A stretch of DNA of 64,000 nucleotides from Brasilonema angustatum HA4187-MV1 (lineage in GTDB: Bacteria > Cyanobacteriota > Cyanobacteriia > Cyanobacteriales > Nostocaceae). Where the stretch lies: positions 62,001 through 126,000 of the forward strand of contig JAHHGV010000012.1 of the NCBI GenBank assembly GCA_019359695.1, read 5' to 3'. Positions 19,551 to 28,423 of the stretch are shown one piece after another (the stretch's first letter is position 1; each line of letters starts with the position of its first letter). The notes under the pieces were generated by a model, which saw nothing but the letters and a program-made list of their open reading frames with translations, did no database searches and was not told the DNA's origin. The translations under genes and the position numbers were made by a program.

Positions 19551-21131
19551 TTACAAAGTTACCGTATACGCATCACGAATTCCAGGCACTTTGATAATCT
19601 CAGGTAAAATCCCGTCGGGTAAGGGATCATCAAGGCTGAGTACCATCACCGCATCACCACGAATGATTTTGCGACCGACTTGCATACTGGCAATATTGAC
19701 ATTAAAACTGCCAAGTAAAGAACCAAGTTTGCCAATAATCCCTGGCATATCACGGTGCAGGGTAAAGAGCATATGTTGGTTAGGAGGAACGTTGATGGGG
19801 AAATCGTCCAAATTGGTTAGGCGAATTTCTCCACCACCGAACAAAGCACCTGTGACAGAATGAGTCCCCAAAGAACCAGTCGCTTCTAGATGCAAAGAAC
19901 CAGCATAGTCTTTAATGGAAGCATCGCGCGTTTCAATAACGCGAATTCCGCGCTCTTTTGCCTCAATACTGGCATTAACGTAGTTAACTCGTTCCCGCAA
20001 AGCTTGGTAAAGTAGTCCTTTCAAGGATGCAACAACCAAAGGCTGACTCTTATTTGTTGCTAGTTCGCCTTGTAGCCGGACGTTGAGCAACTCCACTCGT
20101 CCGCCAGCCAACTGTCCCACCAACTTACCCAAGGTTTCTGCCAGCTGCATGTAGGGTTTGAGTTCTTCCATCACGTCGGGACTCAGTCCGGGAATATTCA
20201 CCGCTGAACGCGCAGGGAGTCCCAACAACACATCCCGAATTTGTTCAGCAACATCAATTGCCACATTCACTTGTGCTTCTGTTGTTGAAGCGCCCAAATG
20301 TGGAGTGAGGACAGCTTGTTGCCCGAGTGACTTTAATGAGGATTCACCCAAAGGTTCTGCCTCATAAACATCCAGCGCCGCACCCCCAATTTTACCTTCC
20401 CGCAGAGCAACTGCTAATGCTTCTTCGTCAATAATCCCACCGCGAGCGCAGTTGATAATGCGGGCGTTGGGTTTCATTTTTGCCAATCTTTCAGTGTTAA
20501 TTAAGTGAGTGGTTTCTGGAGTTTTGGGAATATGCAGCGTGATGTAATCTGCTTGCTGTATCAAAACTTCCAAATCCACTAATTGACAGCCGATTTGTTC
20601 TGCCCTTTCAGTGGAGATGAAGGGATCGAAAGCCAATAATTTCATTCCCATTGCTCTAGCAACAGCAGCAACATGGGAACCAATTTTACCTAAACCGACA
20701 ATACCCAGAGTTTTTTTGTAAACTTCAGCACCAATAAAGCTTTTACGATCCCACTCACCCCGTTTGACTGAAGCATTGGCATCAGGGATGTAGCGAGACA
20801 AAGATAACATCATCGCTAGCGCATGTTCTGCAGCAGCAATTGTGTTCCCTTCAGGAGAATTAACCACCACAATTCCTTTGCGGGTAGCGGCGGGAACATC
20901 CACATTATCCACACCTACACCAGCGCGACCGATAATTTTTAATTGCGTCCCAGCTTCAATAATTTCTTGAGTAACGCGGGTACCAGAGCGAATCATTAGC
21001 GCGTCGTATTCACCAATGATTTGTACCAGTTCCTCTGGTTTTAATCCTGTTTTCACATCTACAGTAGCAACTTGGGAAAGAATATCAATCCCAGCCTGGT
21101 CAATTGGATCGGAGACAAGAACCTTAGACAT
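19551..21131 (-). CDS. serA: D-3-phosphoglycerate dehydrogenase
   Basis: SerA oxidises 3-phosphoglycerate in the first step of serine synthesis. The 526-residue protein is the long type: a substrate domain, an NAD-binding domain with GLGKIGSHVA, an intervening domain (about 320-450) and a C-terminal ACT domain (FTLHRDMPGIIGKLGSLLG). The catalytic residues are present: Arg in NCARGGIID, Glu in YEAEPLG and His in TPHLGAST. The ACT domain suggests allosteric control. ATG start at 21131 (MSKVLVSDPID). Confidence 0.96.
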   Translation of the reverse strand: MSKVLVSDPIDQAGIDILSQVATVDVKTGLKPEELVQIIGEYDALMIRSGTRVTQEIIEAGTQLKIIGRAGVGVDNVDVPAATRKGIVVVNSPEGNTIAAAEHALAMMLSLSRYIPDANASVKRGEWDRKSFIGAEVYKKTLGIVGLGKIGSHVAAVARAMGMKLLAFDPFISTERAEQIGCQLVDLEVLIQQADYITLHIPKTPETTHLINTERLAKMKPNARIINCARGGIIDEEALAVALREGKIGGAALDVYEAEPLGESSLKSLGQQAVLTPHLGASTTEAQVNVAIDVAEQIRDVLLGLPARSAVNIPGLSPDVMEELKPYMQLAETLGKLVGQLAGGRVELLNVRLQGELATNKSQPLVVASLKGLLYQALRERVNYVNASIEAKERGIRVIETRDASIKDYAGSLHLEATGSLGTHSVTGALFGGGEIRLTNLDDFPINVPPNQHMLFTLHRDMPGIIGKLGSLLGSFNVNIASMQVGRKIIRGDAVMVLSLDDPLPDGILPEIIKVPGIRDAYTVTL

Positions 21132-21479
21132 GATTACTTATTTTAAAGCTAGAGGTATTCCGGAAGACGGATTTTCAGTTTAGACTGTAACGCTTGCAAT
21201 TTAGCAGAAATGAGAACTTCTTATATGCCAGTAAGTGACACTCACGTGTGTTGATGATGGTACTAGAGGGTCAGTTGTTCACAATTATGCAGCGCTTCCT
21301 CCCATATCTAATGCCACCTACTCGGTAAATATAAACCATTCACAGTGTCAAAACCTATATCCAAAACCTATATAAATTATGAAATTTTCTTAGATTTAGC
21401 TGCTTTGTTGCTTACTGGGGTACTGTTCACTAATACCCTACTCAATACTTCTCGCTTAAGGTTTGATCCCCCAACTTAC

Positions 21480-21780
21480 GCCACTTGCGTGACTGTCGGC
21501 AGAGCCGCAAGGGCGCAGTGGCTCCCCTTAAAAAGCAGGGCTGTTTCATTTCACAAGGAAAAGAAATTTGTCAATATTATTTGCGCTCAATCGTTGGGCA
21601 AAAGTGATGGAAGAATAACCTCCTGTTCGCGCAGCCGTTTCATAATCTGGAAAAACTGCGGTGCCCTTCGGGAACGCCCGTCGCCTACGGAGGAGCCAGT
21701 ACTTGATGAGGGTCTCCCTCCGTAGGTATCTGGTGTTGGAAACCCTCCTCATGCGCGCTGGACTCACTTCATTACAAGTC
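21480..21780. repeat. Interspersed GC-rich repeat copies
   Basis: Two blocks of the patchwork family (GGCAGAGCCGCAAGGGCGCAG near 21499 and TTCGGGAACGCCCG to GCGCTGGACTCAC near 21667-21775). The gene-free stretch 21132-21994 also holds a short AT-rich segment and the inverted repeat listed next. A 126-codon frame here is composed largely of repeat sequence. Confidence 0.55.
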
Positions 21781-21812
21781 AACAGGTAAGAAGTGCACGA
21801 ACGGGCGCGGAT

Positions 21813-21870
21813 AAATCGCCCTAATTTTAGCTATTGTACAAAAATAACAACCTTTCATAGGGCGATTTTT
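21813..21870. terminator. Possible terminator-like inverted repeat
   Basis: AAATCGCCCTA (21813-21823) pairs with TAGGGCGATTT (21858-21868), giving an 11-bp stem over a 34-nt loop, followed by a few T residues. No plus-strand gene lies directly upstream, so its role is unclear. Confidence 0.3.
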
Positions 21871-21994
21871 CCGGAGGAAGCTCACTCGGGGAGCCGCTGA
21901 GTCCCGATAGGGCAGCAAATAAGTCTGACTGACATAATCATATTTTTGTTAATGGGTAAGTCTTGAAGTAGTTGAATTTACAAGCGAGGATGTC

Positions 21995-23641
21995 ATGACT
22001 CAATATGACTATATTGTGATTGGTGCGGGAACGGCCGGCTGCGTTGTCGCCAACCGGATCACACAAGACGGTGAAACAACCGTGTTATTACTCGAAGCTG
22101 GCAACCCAGATACTAAACCAGAGATTCAAATCCCGTTGGAATCCCCCAACTTACCCCGCTCGGAGGTAGACTGGGTATATTTCTCCCAACCAGAACCGTA
22201 CCTCAATAACCGTAAAATCTTTTGTCCCCGTGGCAAAGTTTTAGGTGGCAGCAGTTCGATTAATTCGATGATTTATATCCGGGGTAATCATCACGATTAT
22301 GACCACTGGCAGGAATTGGGGAATCCCGGTTGGTCGTACCAAGATGTATTGCCCTATTTCAAAAAATCTGAGAACCAGCAACGCGGTGCCGACGCATACC
22401 ACGGGGTTGATGGGGATTTGAGCGTGAGCGATATTCAACCCCCTACTGTAGCATCCCAACGATTTGTAGAAGCAGCCGTGGCAATCGGATATAACCACAA
22501 TCCTGATTTCAATGGGATACAGCAAGAAGGTGCGGGAATTTATCAGTTGACGGTAAAGGATGGTAAACGTCACAGTGCTGCTGCTGCATTCCTGATGCCA
22601 ATTCTCAAGCGTCCCAATTTGACAATAACGACTGGAGCGTTGGTGACTCGGTTGTTGTTTGAGGGAACCCGCACCGTTGGGGTGGAATATATGCAACATG
22701 GTCAGCTGCACCAAGCCAGAGTCAACAAAGAAGTGATTTTAAGTGCTGGTGCATTCGATTCGCCCAAGCTGCTGATGCTTTCCGGCATTGGCGATGCAGA
22801 ACACCTGCAAACAATGGGGATTCCTATCGTCGTTGATTTGCCAGGTGTCGGTCAAAACCTCCAAGACCACTTTCTTGTTCCTGTGGCACACCAGCTAATT
22901 GCCAGTCCTGTGCCACACCAGGTAATTGCCGGGTTACACCCAGTAACTACCAGTAATGGTAACGCTGAAGCCGGATTGTTTTTGCATACCGAAGGTAATC
23001 TGGATGCCGCGCCAGATTTACAGTTTTTCTTCGGTCCCATTCTGTGGATATCTCCTGGCAAGACTCTCTCTGGTTTGGGATTCACTGTTACAGTCAGTTT
23101 GACTCATCCCCAAAATATTGGCAGTGTCAGTTTGCCCTCGCCTGACCTCAAAGATCCACCGATTATTCGGATCAACTTTCTGCAAAGTCAATCCGATGTG
23201 CAAAAGGTGATTGAAGGAGTGAAAATAATGCGTAAATTATTTGATACAAGTGCTTTTGATGAATTTCGAGGTGAGGAAATCGCTCCCGGTGCTGAGGTGA
23301 CTAGCGATGAAGCACTCGAAGCTTACATTCGGGAATTTTGCGTTACGGGGTATCATCCTGTCGGCACCTGCAAAATGGGAACTGACTCAATGGCGGTTGT
23401 CGATCCCGAACTCCGAGTACGCGGTGTTACGGGGTTGCGGGTTGTTGATGCATCGATCATGCCAACTCTGGTCGGGGGCAATACGAACGCGCCCACCATT
23501 ATGATCGGTGAAAAAGGAGCCGATTTAATTAAAGCCGCTGGTGGCGTTTCACAGCAAGTAGCTTCAGCAATGGGAAACTATAGCAGGGAACAGGGAACAG
23601 GGAACAGGGAACAGGGAACAGACTTGAAAGTCTCTTGGTGA
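21995..23641 (+). CDS. GMC family FAD-dependent oxidoreductase (choline dehydrogenase-like)
   Basis: The 548-residue flavoenzyme starts YDYIVIGAGTAGCVVANRI, the dinucleotide-binding motif. It carries the GMC signatures RGKVLGGSSSINSMIYIRG (PROSITE 1 region) and AGAFDSPKLLMLSGIG (signature 2). The C-terminal active-site His-Asn type region is GYHPVGTCKMG with NTNAPTIMIGEKGADLI. It probably oxidises a primary alcohol; the substrate is unknown. The family core ends near residue 523. The last 22 or so residues are encoded by a GGGAACA heptamer array (23584-23620), which has extended the reading frame and gives a repetitive R-E-Q-G-T-G-N tail. Confidence 0.92.
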   Translation: MTQYDYIVIGAGTAGCVVANRITQDGETTVLLLEAGNPDTKPEIQIPLESPNLPRSEVDWVYFSQPEPYLNNRKIFCPRGKVLGGSSSINSMIYIRGNHHDYDHWQELGNPGWSYQDVLPYFKKSENQQRGADAYHGVDGDLSVSDIQPPTVASQRFVEAAVAIGYNHNPDFNGIQQEGAGIYQLTVKDGKRHSAAAAFLMPILKRPNLTITTGALVTRLLFEGTRTVGVEYMQHGQLHQARVNKEVILSAGAFDSPKLLMLSGIGDAEHLQTMGIPIVVDLPGVGQNLQDHFLVPVAHQLIASPVPHQVIAGLHPVTTSNGNAEAGLFLHTEGNLDAAPDLQFFFGPILWISPGKTLSGLGFTVTVSLTHPQNIGSVSLPSPDLKDPPIIRINFLQSQSDVQKVIEGVKIMRKLFDTSAFDEFRGEEIAPGAEVTSDEALEAYIREFCVTGYHPVGTCKMGTDSMAVVDPELRVRGVTGLRVVDASIMPTLVGGNTNAPTIMIGEKGADLIKAAGGVSQQVASAMGNYSREQGTGNREQGTDLKVSW

Positions 23642-23691
23642 GCGTGTTTTCTCATTAGTTCGTGTCCTAATCTACCTGGCGACTGCTATAA

Positions 23692-23864
23692 CCCTCTTCT
23701 GTCACTTTCCCCAGATGAAAACATGAAATCCTTGCTACACAAGAGTTTTAGTCTAAAGCGATGGTGATGTTTATCATATTAGAAAAGAAAGCCACAAACC
23801 CAACCCTAGTCTAAGGTTTAAACATTGCCTTTGATTTTTGATTTCGGAGAGTGACAGAAGAGGG
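23692..23864. repeat. MITE-like element with 15-bp terminal inverted repeats
   Basis: CCCTCTTCTGTCACT (23692-23706) is perfectly inverted as AGTGACAGAAGAGGG (23850-23864), with TTTCC/GGAG continuing the symmetry. The 173-bp element has no coding capacity. No target duplication is evident. Confidence 0.55.
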
Positions 23865-23869
23865 ATAAC

Positions 23870-24150
23870 AGGAAGCGCGATACGCGTAGCGTCAAGCGTT
23901 CGACTGACTTGTACTGAGCACTTCGATAAACTCAGTAGACCTCTTGCATAAATACTTAAAATGTCATGTTGAGCGGAGCGAAACATCTCGCGAGATTCTT
24001 CACTACACTACGTTTCGTTCAGAATAACATCCCCAACTTTTGGACTTTTGCAAGAGGTCTAGTGTAAAACTTGTCGAAGTAGCGCGATTCGGCTGAGATC
24101 ACCGTCGAAGCCTCACGCCGAAGTCCTCCGGCTTATCGCGCGTTTTTATT
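23870..24150. repeat. Interspersed GCGATACGCGTAGCG repeat, interrupted by a MITE
   Basis: The outer sequence (GCGATACGCGTAGCGTCAAG, CGACTGACTTGT, then CTTGTCGAAGTAGCGC, CACGCCGAAGTCCTC) occurs again, uninterrupted, at 25878-25970. Here it is split by the 126-bp element at 23936-24061. No gene is seen between 23642 and 24226. Confidence 0.65.
23936..24061. mobile_element. 126-bp MITE with TAGACCTCTTGCA terminal inverted repeats
   Basis: TAGACCTCTTGCA (23936-23948) is exactly inverted at 24049-24061. The element has no open frame. TA lies at both outer ends and may be the duplicated target. Comparison with the intact copy of the host repeat at 25878-25970 places the insertion inside that repeat. 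Confidence 0.65.
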
Positions 24151-24226
24151 CGCACCATCACTTACCCAAAATTGCGAAGCATCGCCAACCAAGTGCAGCA
24201 ACCTCAAATCTAAAATCCTCAAATCC

Positions 24227-24709
24227 CTACAGCATTCGCCAAATCTTGATAGTCTTGTCCCAACTCCCACTCACCAGAGTCTTGCCATCCGGGCTGATGA
24301 CAACGGAATAAACCAAGTCGGTATGCCCACTCAGGGTAGATTTCAATTCACCCGTTTGCAGATTCCAAATCTTAATAGTGTTGTCGTTACTCCCACTTAC
24401 CAAAGTCTTGCCATCCGGGCTGATGGCGAGGGAATAAACCAAGCTGGTATGCCCAGTCAGGGTAGATTTCAATTCACCCGTTTGCAGATTCCAAATCTTG
24501 ATAGTCTTGTCGTCACTTCCACTCACCAAAGTCTTGCCATCCGGGCTAATGGCGAGGGAATAAACCAAGCTGGTATGCCCAGTCAGGGTGGATTTCAATT
24601 CTCCAGTTTGCAGATTCCAAATCTTGATAGTTTTGTCTGCACTTCCACTCGCCAAAATCTTGCCATCTGGGCTAATGGCGACGGAATAAACATAGTTGGT
24701 ATATGGACT
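24227..24709 (-). pseudogene. WD40-repeat fragment (four repeats)
   Basis: Four WD40 units of 42 residues follow each other, each with the ISPDGKTLVSGS and KTIKIWNLQTGEL pattern, ending GSWDKTIKIW and a stop. A functional propeller needs about seven blades, and the usual N-terminal kinase, TIR or NTPase part is missing. Upstream of the first unit the frame continues to an ATG at 24781, but that part is antisense to the small plus-strand gene and looks non-coding. I read it as the tail end of a larger WD40 protein gene that lost its 5' part. The DNA units are nearly identical, suggesting recent duplication or gene conversion. Confidence 0.6.
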
Positions 24710-24721
24710 TTGGGAGTTTAT

Positions 24722-24952
24722 ATGAAACAAAACTTTGAACAAATGACTAACGCTGAACTGAAAGCTTATGCACTGAAACATCGCTCAGAAGAGGACATTG
24801 AAGCTTTGCGTGTGCTGTTTAGTCGTCGCAAGCCAAATTCACAAGCGATAATATTTCACCCGCCAAAGACTAAAGAAGAGGAGCAAGAACAATTTGAATT
24901 ATTCAAGCGTATAGTCGAGGAGAAAAAAGGAAATATTGACTCTCAAAGTTAA
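24722..24952 (+). CDS. Small hypothetical protein (DUF6887-like)
   Basis: The 76-residue protein starts MKQNFEQMTNAELKAYALKH at ATG 24722, with a GGGAG ribosome-binding site 5 nt upstream. The N-terminal 'NFEQMTxAELKAYAL' block followed by HRSEEDIEAL and a proline-lysine segment (FHPPKTKEE) is a pattern I associate with the cyanobacterial DUF6887 family, from memory. Such small proteins often sit in pairs in toxin-antitoxin-like or mobile surroundings; no partner is visible here. It overlaps the antisense extension of the WD40 fragment. Function unknown. Confidence 0.6.
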   Translation: MKQNFEQMTNAELKAYALKHRSEEDIEALRVLFSRRKPNSQAIIFHPPKTKEEEQEQFELFKRIVEEKKGNIDSQS

Positions 24953-25002
24953 AAGTGTAGCAACCTAACAAAAGCAAAGAATATAATTCCCAAAGCAAAC
25001 AC

Positions 25003-25767
25003 TCACTCCTCTGGATTTATACCCATTGCCCTCAGTTGCTCTGCCAAACGTTCAGCGCGTTGTTGTGCCAATTCTCGCTGTTGTCGTTCTTGTTGTAACA
25101 ATAACTCTGCTTGTTCTGCTCGTTCCTCTCCAGTGAGCAACAGGTTACCTTGTGCATCCCACCAACGCAACCAAGGCAATTCTACATTTTGATAGCGACC
25201 TTGCCAAATACCTAACTCAACACCAAGAGGAGGGATTGGGTAGTGTCCCCGCTCGTTTGCTGGTACAAGTTCATAGTGGTCTTCAATTAGGTGGTAAACT
25301 TCTACCCGACTTTGGCGCACTTCATAAATACCATAAAATGCGGGTCGAATCACTTGCTCATAAACCCAAAATTTGCCTGTCCAAGGAGTTTTGTCTCGTT
25401 CTTCTAAACCATCCCCTGATACAAACTCTAATGCAATGAGTGGTGGAATAATCTCTTGCCACAATACGTAAGAACGTCGAATCTGACCACCCAGTAACGG
25501 TGGTACATTAGGCACATAAAACCAATCTGGTGCTTCTGCTCCTTTTTCTGGTGGATCTGTCATCCGCCAGTAAATACCAGAATCTTGACCGATGCAGTAA
25601 TTACCATCTGGATGACGCTTTTGTAGGATTGGAGTTATAGAATCAGTTAAAAGAATACTTTGTGGGTGTTCCTGAAAATTCTTCACAAACGTTCCGTCTG
25701 ACTCTGGCAACTGCGTATGGTCTGGAAAAGATTTTAACAGGGTTTCGGGTGTTCCTATAGTCGTCAT
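25003..25767 (-). CDS. Uma2 family protein (putative restriction-endonuclease fold)
   Basis: The 254-residue protein has the Uma2/DUF820 pattern: APDWFYVPNVPP carries the first acidic residue, PLIALEFVSGDGLEERD the E-x-S block, and KFWVYEQVIRPAFYGIYEV the later conserved helix and strand. The last 40 residues form a Glu/Gln/Arg-rich coiled coil, common in one Uma2 subfamily. Uma2 proteins are hugely expanded in cyanobacteria. They are assigned to the PD-(D/E)XK nuclease fold by structural similarity, but cellular roles are largely unknown. ATG start at 25767. Confidence 0.85.
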   Translation of the reverse strand: MTTIGTPETLLKSFPDHTQLPESDGTFVKNFQEHPQSILLTDSITPILQKRHPDGNYCIGQDSGIYWRMTDPPEKGAEAPDWFYVPNVPPLLGGQIRRSYVLWQEIIPPLIALEFVSGDGLEERDKTPWTGKFWVYEQVIRPAFYGIYEVRQSRVEVYHLIEDHYELVPANERGHYPIPPLGVELGIWQGRYQNVELPWLRWWDAQGNLLLTGEERAEQAELLLQQERQQRELAQQRAERLAEQLRAMGINPEE

Positions 25768-25849
25768 AAATATATAGTGGTTTAAGAATAAGGCTTTAGT
25801 CTATGGATTTGATCGTAGCAAACCGTTATCGGTAAAGGGATTATCAGTA

Positions 25850-25975
25850 ATGCGATACGTCTAGTAGCATCTGTTCTTTGTGCGATACGCGTAACGTCAA
25901 GTGTTCGACTGACTTGTGCTGAGCTTGTCGAAGTAGCGCTCACGCCGAAGTCCTCTGGCTTATCGCCCAACTTCA
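25850..25975. repeat. Interspersed GCGATACGCGTAACG repeat (uninterrupted copy)
   Basis: This copy reads GCGATACGCGTAACGTCAAG, CGACTGACTTGTGCTGAG, CTTGTCGAAGTAGCGC and CACGCCGAAGTCCTC without a break. It serves as the empty-site reference for the MITE at 23936-24061. Confidence 0.7.
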
Positions 25976-26014
25976 AAGGATATAATCCATTCGGCTAAAT
26001 TGAGGCAAAAATGC

Positions 26015-26896
26015 ATGAGAAAAATCTGGATACTAGCAGGAGTATTTATCAGTGCGAGTGTGCTGCTTTTGTTTTTTCGTACTGCGACATCAAAACAAAC
26101 AAACTTAATCACCAAAACCATGAACTATGAGCAACGTAATTTACCAAACAGCATTGTCCATATCTTAAAAGTTCCTGCTCATAGTCAATTTATAGTAACT
26201 CCTGCATTGTCGTCACAATTAAATACAGTAGAGGAATTTGCCAAACAACATCAAGCAGTTGCCATTATCAATGCTGGCTTTTTTGATCCAGTCAACCAAA
26301 AAACAACATCTATTGTTTTTCAACAAGGAAAACTAACGGGTAATCCTAAAGACAATCAGCGATTGGTAGATAATCCTGACCTAAAACCTTACCTCAACAA
26401 GATTCTCAATCGTACAGAATTTCGGCGATACTTGTGCGAGCAAACTGTGCGCTACTCTATCACTCTCCACAGTGAGCCTTTACCACCAGGTTGTCAATTA
26501 GTTGATGCTGTGGGTGGTGGTCCGCAACTCTTACCAGAATTAACCTCAGTCCAAGAAGGTTTTGTAGATAACGCTAACAAAAGAGATGCTCTTGGTAGTA
26601 CCAAACCCAATGCTCGAAGTGCTATTGGTATTATCAGTGATGGCAGCATTGTTTTGGTGATGGTTGCTCAAAAACCAAATACTCCTGGTAACTCTGGAAT
26701 GTCCTTGCCAGAACTGGCTCATTTTATGAAAACTTTTGGTGTTGAGAAAGCGATGAATCTGGATGGTGGAAGTTCGTCTTCGCTTTATTATGACGGCAAA
26801 ATCTTCTATGGAAAAGTTGATTCAAAGGGAAATCTGGTAAAACGACCAGTGAAGTCTGTTTTAATCGTTCAGGAAACTTTGTCAGAGGTTAAATAA
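26015..26896 (+). CDS. Phosphodiester glycosidase (NAGPA domain) family protein
   Basis: From ATG 26015, with GAGG 9 nt upstream, the protein has 293 residues; an earlier TTG at 26000 adds five. Residues 1-25 form an N-terminal membrane anchor or signal peptide. The NAGPA domain follows: VAIINAGFFDP, a central VGGGPQLLPE, NARSAIGIISDGSIVLVMV and the signature MNLDGGSSSSLYYDG. The family includes the enzyme that uncovers mannose-6-phosphate tags; bacterial members are thought to act on exported polysaccharides or wall glycans. It is a single gene, with repeats on both sides. Confidence 0.85.
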   Translation: MRKIWILAGVFISASVLLLFFRTATSKQTNLITKTMNYEQRNLPNSIVHILKVPAHSQFIVTPALSSQLNTVEEFAKQHQAVAIINAGFFDPVNQKTTSIVFQQGKLTGNPKDNQRLVDNPDLKPYLNKILNRTEFRRYLCEQTVRYSITLHSEPLPPGCQLVDAVGGGPQLLPELTSVQEGFVDNANKRDALGSTKPNARSAIGIISDGSIVLVMVAQKPNTPGNSGMSLPELAHFMKTFGVEKAMNLDGGSSSSLYYDGKIFYGKVDSKGNLVKRPVKSVLIVQETLSEVK

Positions 26897-26904
26897 ATAA
26901 TTTG

Positions 26905-26996
26905 GGAACTCTTAACGCTTAACAGGAAACAGGGAACTCTTAACGCTTAACAGAAACTGTACTAACTTCCGTTCAAAAATCAAATAGGAATCCTAT
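26905..26996. repeat. Half element of the TATAGGATTCC family
   Basis: CTCTTAACGCTTAACAG tandem copies are followed by TTCCGTTCAAAAATCAAATAGGAATCCTATA. The right end matches the right end of the complete element at 51226-51370. Confidence 0.55.
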
Positions 26997-27058
26997 ACTT
27001 TTGATTTATGTGATATTGCTGACCAAATTATAAATGTTTTACATAAATTAGCTAGGAA

Positions 27059-27358
27059 CTATTGACCCCATTCTAAAGTAATCTCTATGTTGGCTGTATT
27101 GGAACCCTTTACCAGTAAAGCGGTAAGTTTACCAGATTCAATCGCAATATCTACACCAAACTTTACAGTAGCTCTATCTGGCTTAACTTTGTGTAATGCT
27201 TCTACAATTTCTTTGGTCAGCGATTCAATAGCGGTGGTAACTTCTTCAAAAGGTCGGGATTGAAAATTTATTTTGCGATCGCCTATCTGTGTCGCTTCAA
27301 CTCTAACACTTGTACCATCAGTTAGTTCCACTGTAATTATCTTGGTTTGAAGTTCCAT
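27059..27358 (-). CDS. Trypsin-co-occurring domain (Trypco1 / CU044_2847-like) protein
   Basis: The 99-residue protein starts MELQTKIITVELTDGTSVRVEA and ends with a VKFGVDIAIESGKLTALLVKG strand pair. This layout (beta hairpin, helix with EEVTTAIESLTKEIVEALHKV, then the KFGVDI block) is what I know as the Trypco1 or CU044_2847 family. Family members are described as effector-associated domains next to trypsin-like proteases or NTPases in bacterial conflict systems. No protease or NTPase gene is adjacent here. ATG start at 27358. Recognition is from memory and a profile search would decide it. Confidence 0.6.
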   Translation of the reverse strand: MELQTKIITVELTDGTSVRVEATQIGDRKINFQSRPFEEVTTAIESLTKEIVEALHKVKPDRATVKFGVDIAIESGKLTALLVKGSNTANIEITLEWGQ

Positions 27359-27490
27359 GTGTCTTCGACTGGATTACTCTGCTTTTATAGCATTCCATCG
27401 TTCAACTAATTATCAGGAAGACAAAAAATATACCAAAGCAAAGTCCAATACCGCGTTCGGTTAAAGACTTATCATTAAGGCTCTTCGGGA

Positions 27491-27561
27491 GCAGGAAGCA
27501 GAGAGCAGGGAGCAGGGAGCAGGGAGCAATTGATAACTGATAACTGATAACTGATAACTGT
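27491..27561. repeat. STRR tract (GGGAGCA and AACTGAT heptamers)
   Basis: About four GGGAGCA copies are followed by about four AACTGAT copies. The tract lies 26 bp downstream of the SWIM gene stop. Confidence 0.8.
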
Positions 27562-27586
27562 TTTCATCTGTCTCGTCCTTGTTATC

Positions 27587-28423
27587 TTAACCTCCTCCAA
27601 CATTCATTGCAGCCAAAACAGCTTTCTGGCTGACATCTTTGTACACTGTACCCAAATACTTCATCACCACATCAGCAGCAGTTAAATTTGTTAAACTTTC
27701 CTCTTCCTTAGCCAAAGGAATTGACCCCAACACATCTAAAACTGTTTCGCCTGTTGATGGTACAATAACAACTAAAGAAGATTCCAATGGCTCATTGTAT
27801 TGCCAGAAAGATTCGATTTTTACAGAGAATCGTTTCTCGTGTGTTGACTCTTGAATCTCAGATAATTCGTTTTGTGAAGTTTTAACAGTTTTGCTGCGTA
27901 AGTGACGTAAATCACTGATAATTTTCTCTTTTGTGCTTCCCCGTAATTGAAAAAGAACAAATGGATCTTCACTAAAGCGATCGCCTAACTGATAGTAAAC
28001 TGCAGCGACGTGTTTGCAAGGGTTAGCTTTATCAGGACAAGAGCATTTACTGTGGACATCAGATAAGGTAAAAGGAAATAAGGAAAGACCATTGGCAGTG
28101 AAAACGTCTTCCATATTTTGTGGCATTTCTCCTGCTAGTAGCTTGGCAGCAAACATTGATTTTTGGGACATTGTTTCAACCACATAACCCCACTCTTCCT
28201 CACTAAAAGGGTCAAGGGACAAGGAAACTTTGTATGGTTCTTGTTCACTACCTTGCACTCTAGCTAATACCTTTGCACCTTGAAACTCAATGCTAAGAAC
28301 ATTTCCCTGACGCGCATAAATTCTCCCACGTTCTAAACGTTTCTTAAAACGATAAGAATCCAACAAATCAAGCCACCGTTGTGACCACCATTCTCGACTT
28401 GCTTGAAGGGTATCATTTGTCAT
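27587..28423 (-). CDS. SWIM zinc-finger protein
   Basis: The 278-residue protein carries the SWIM zinc-binding signature CSCPDKANPCKHVAAVYY (CxCx6CxH) at about residues 131-148. It begins with a block typical of SWIM partners of SNF2 helicases (SREWWSQRWLDLLDSYRFKKRLERGRIYARQG region). SWIM domains bind DNA or proteins. The start codon overlaps the last bases of the SNF2 helicase gene (ATGA, 28420-28423), so the two are almost certainly translationally coupled and may form one complex. Confidence 0.9.
   Translation of the reverse strand: MTNDTLQASREWWSQRWLDLLDSYRFKKRLERGRIYARQGNVLSIEFQGAKVLARVQGSEQEPYKVSLSLDPFSEEEWGYVVETMSQKSMFAAKLLAGEMPQNMEDVFTANGLSLFPFTLSDVHSKCSCPDKANPCKHVAAVYYQLGDRFSEDPFVLFQLRGSTKEKIISDLRHLRSKTVKTSQNELSEIQESTHEKRFSVKIESFWQYNEPLESSLVVIVPSTGETVLDVLGSIPLAKEEESLTNLTAADVVMKYLGTVYKDVSQKAVLAAMNVGGG

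Noticed and set aside
21345-21725. 126-codon plus-strand open frame
   Set aside because: Its second half is made of interspersed GC-rich repeat, there is no ribosome-binding site, and the protein has no recognisable features.
24323-24721. Plus-strand open frame running through the WD40 region into the small gene
   Set aside because: It is the antisense of the WD40 repeats and its periodic protein follows from the repeat DNA; only the part from ATG 24722 has its own ribosome-binding site and family pattern.
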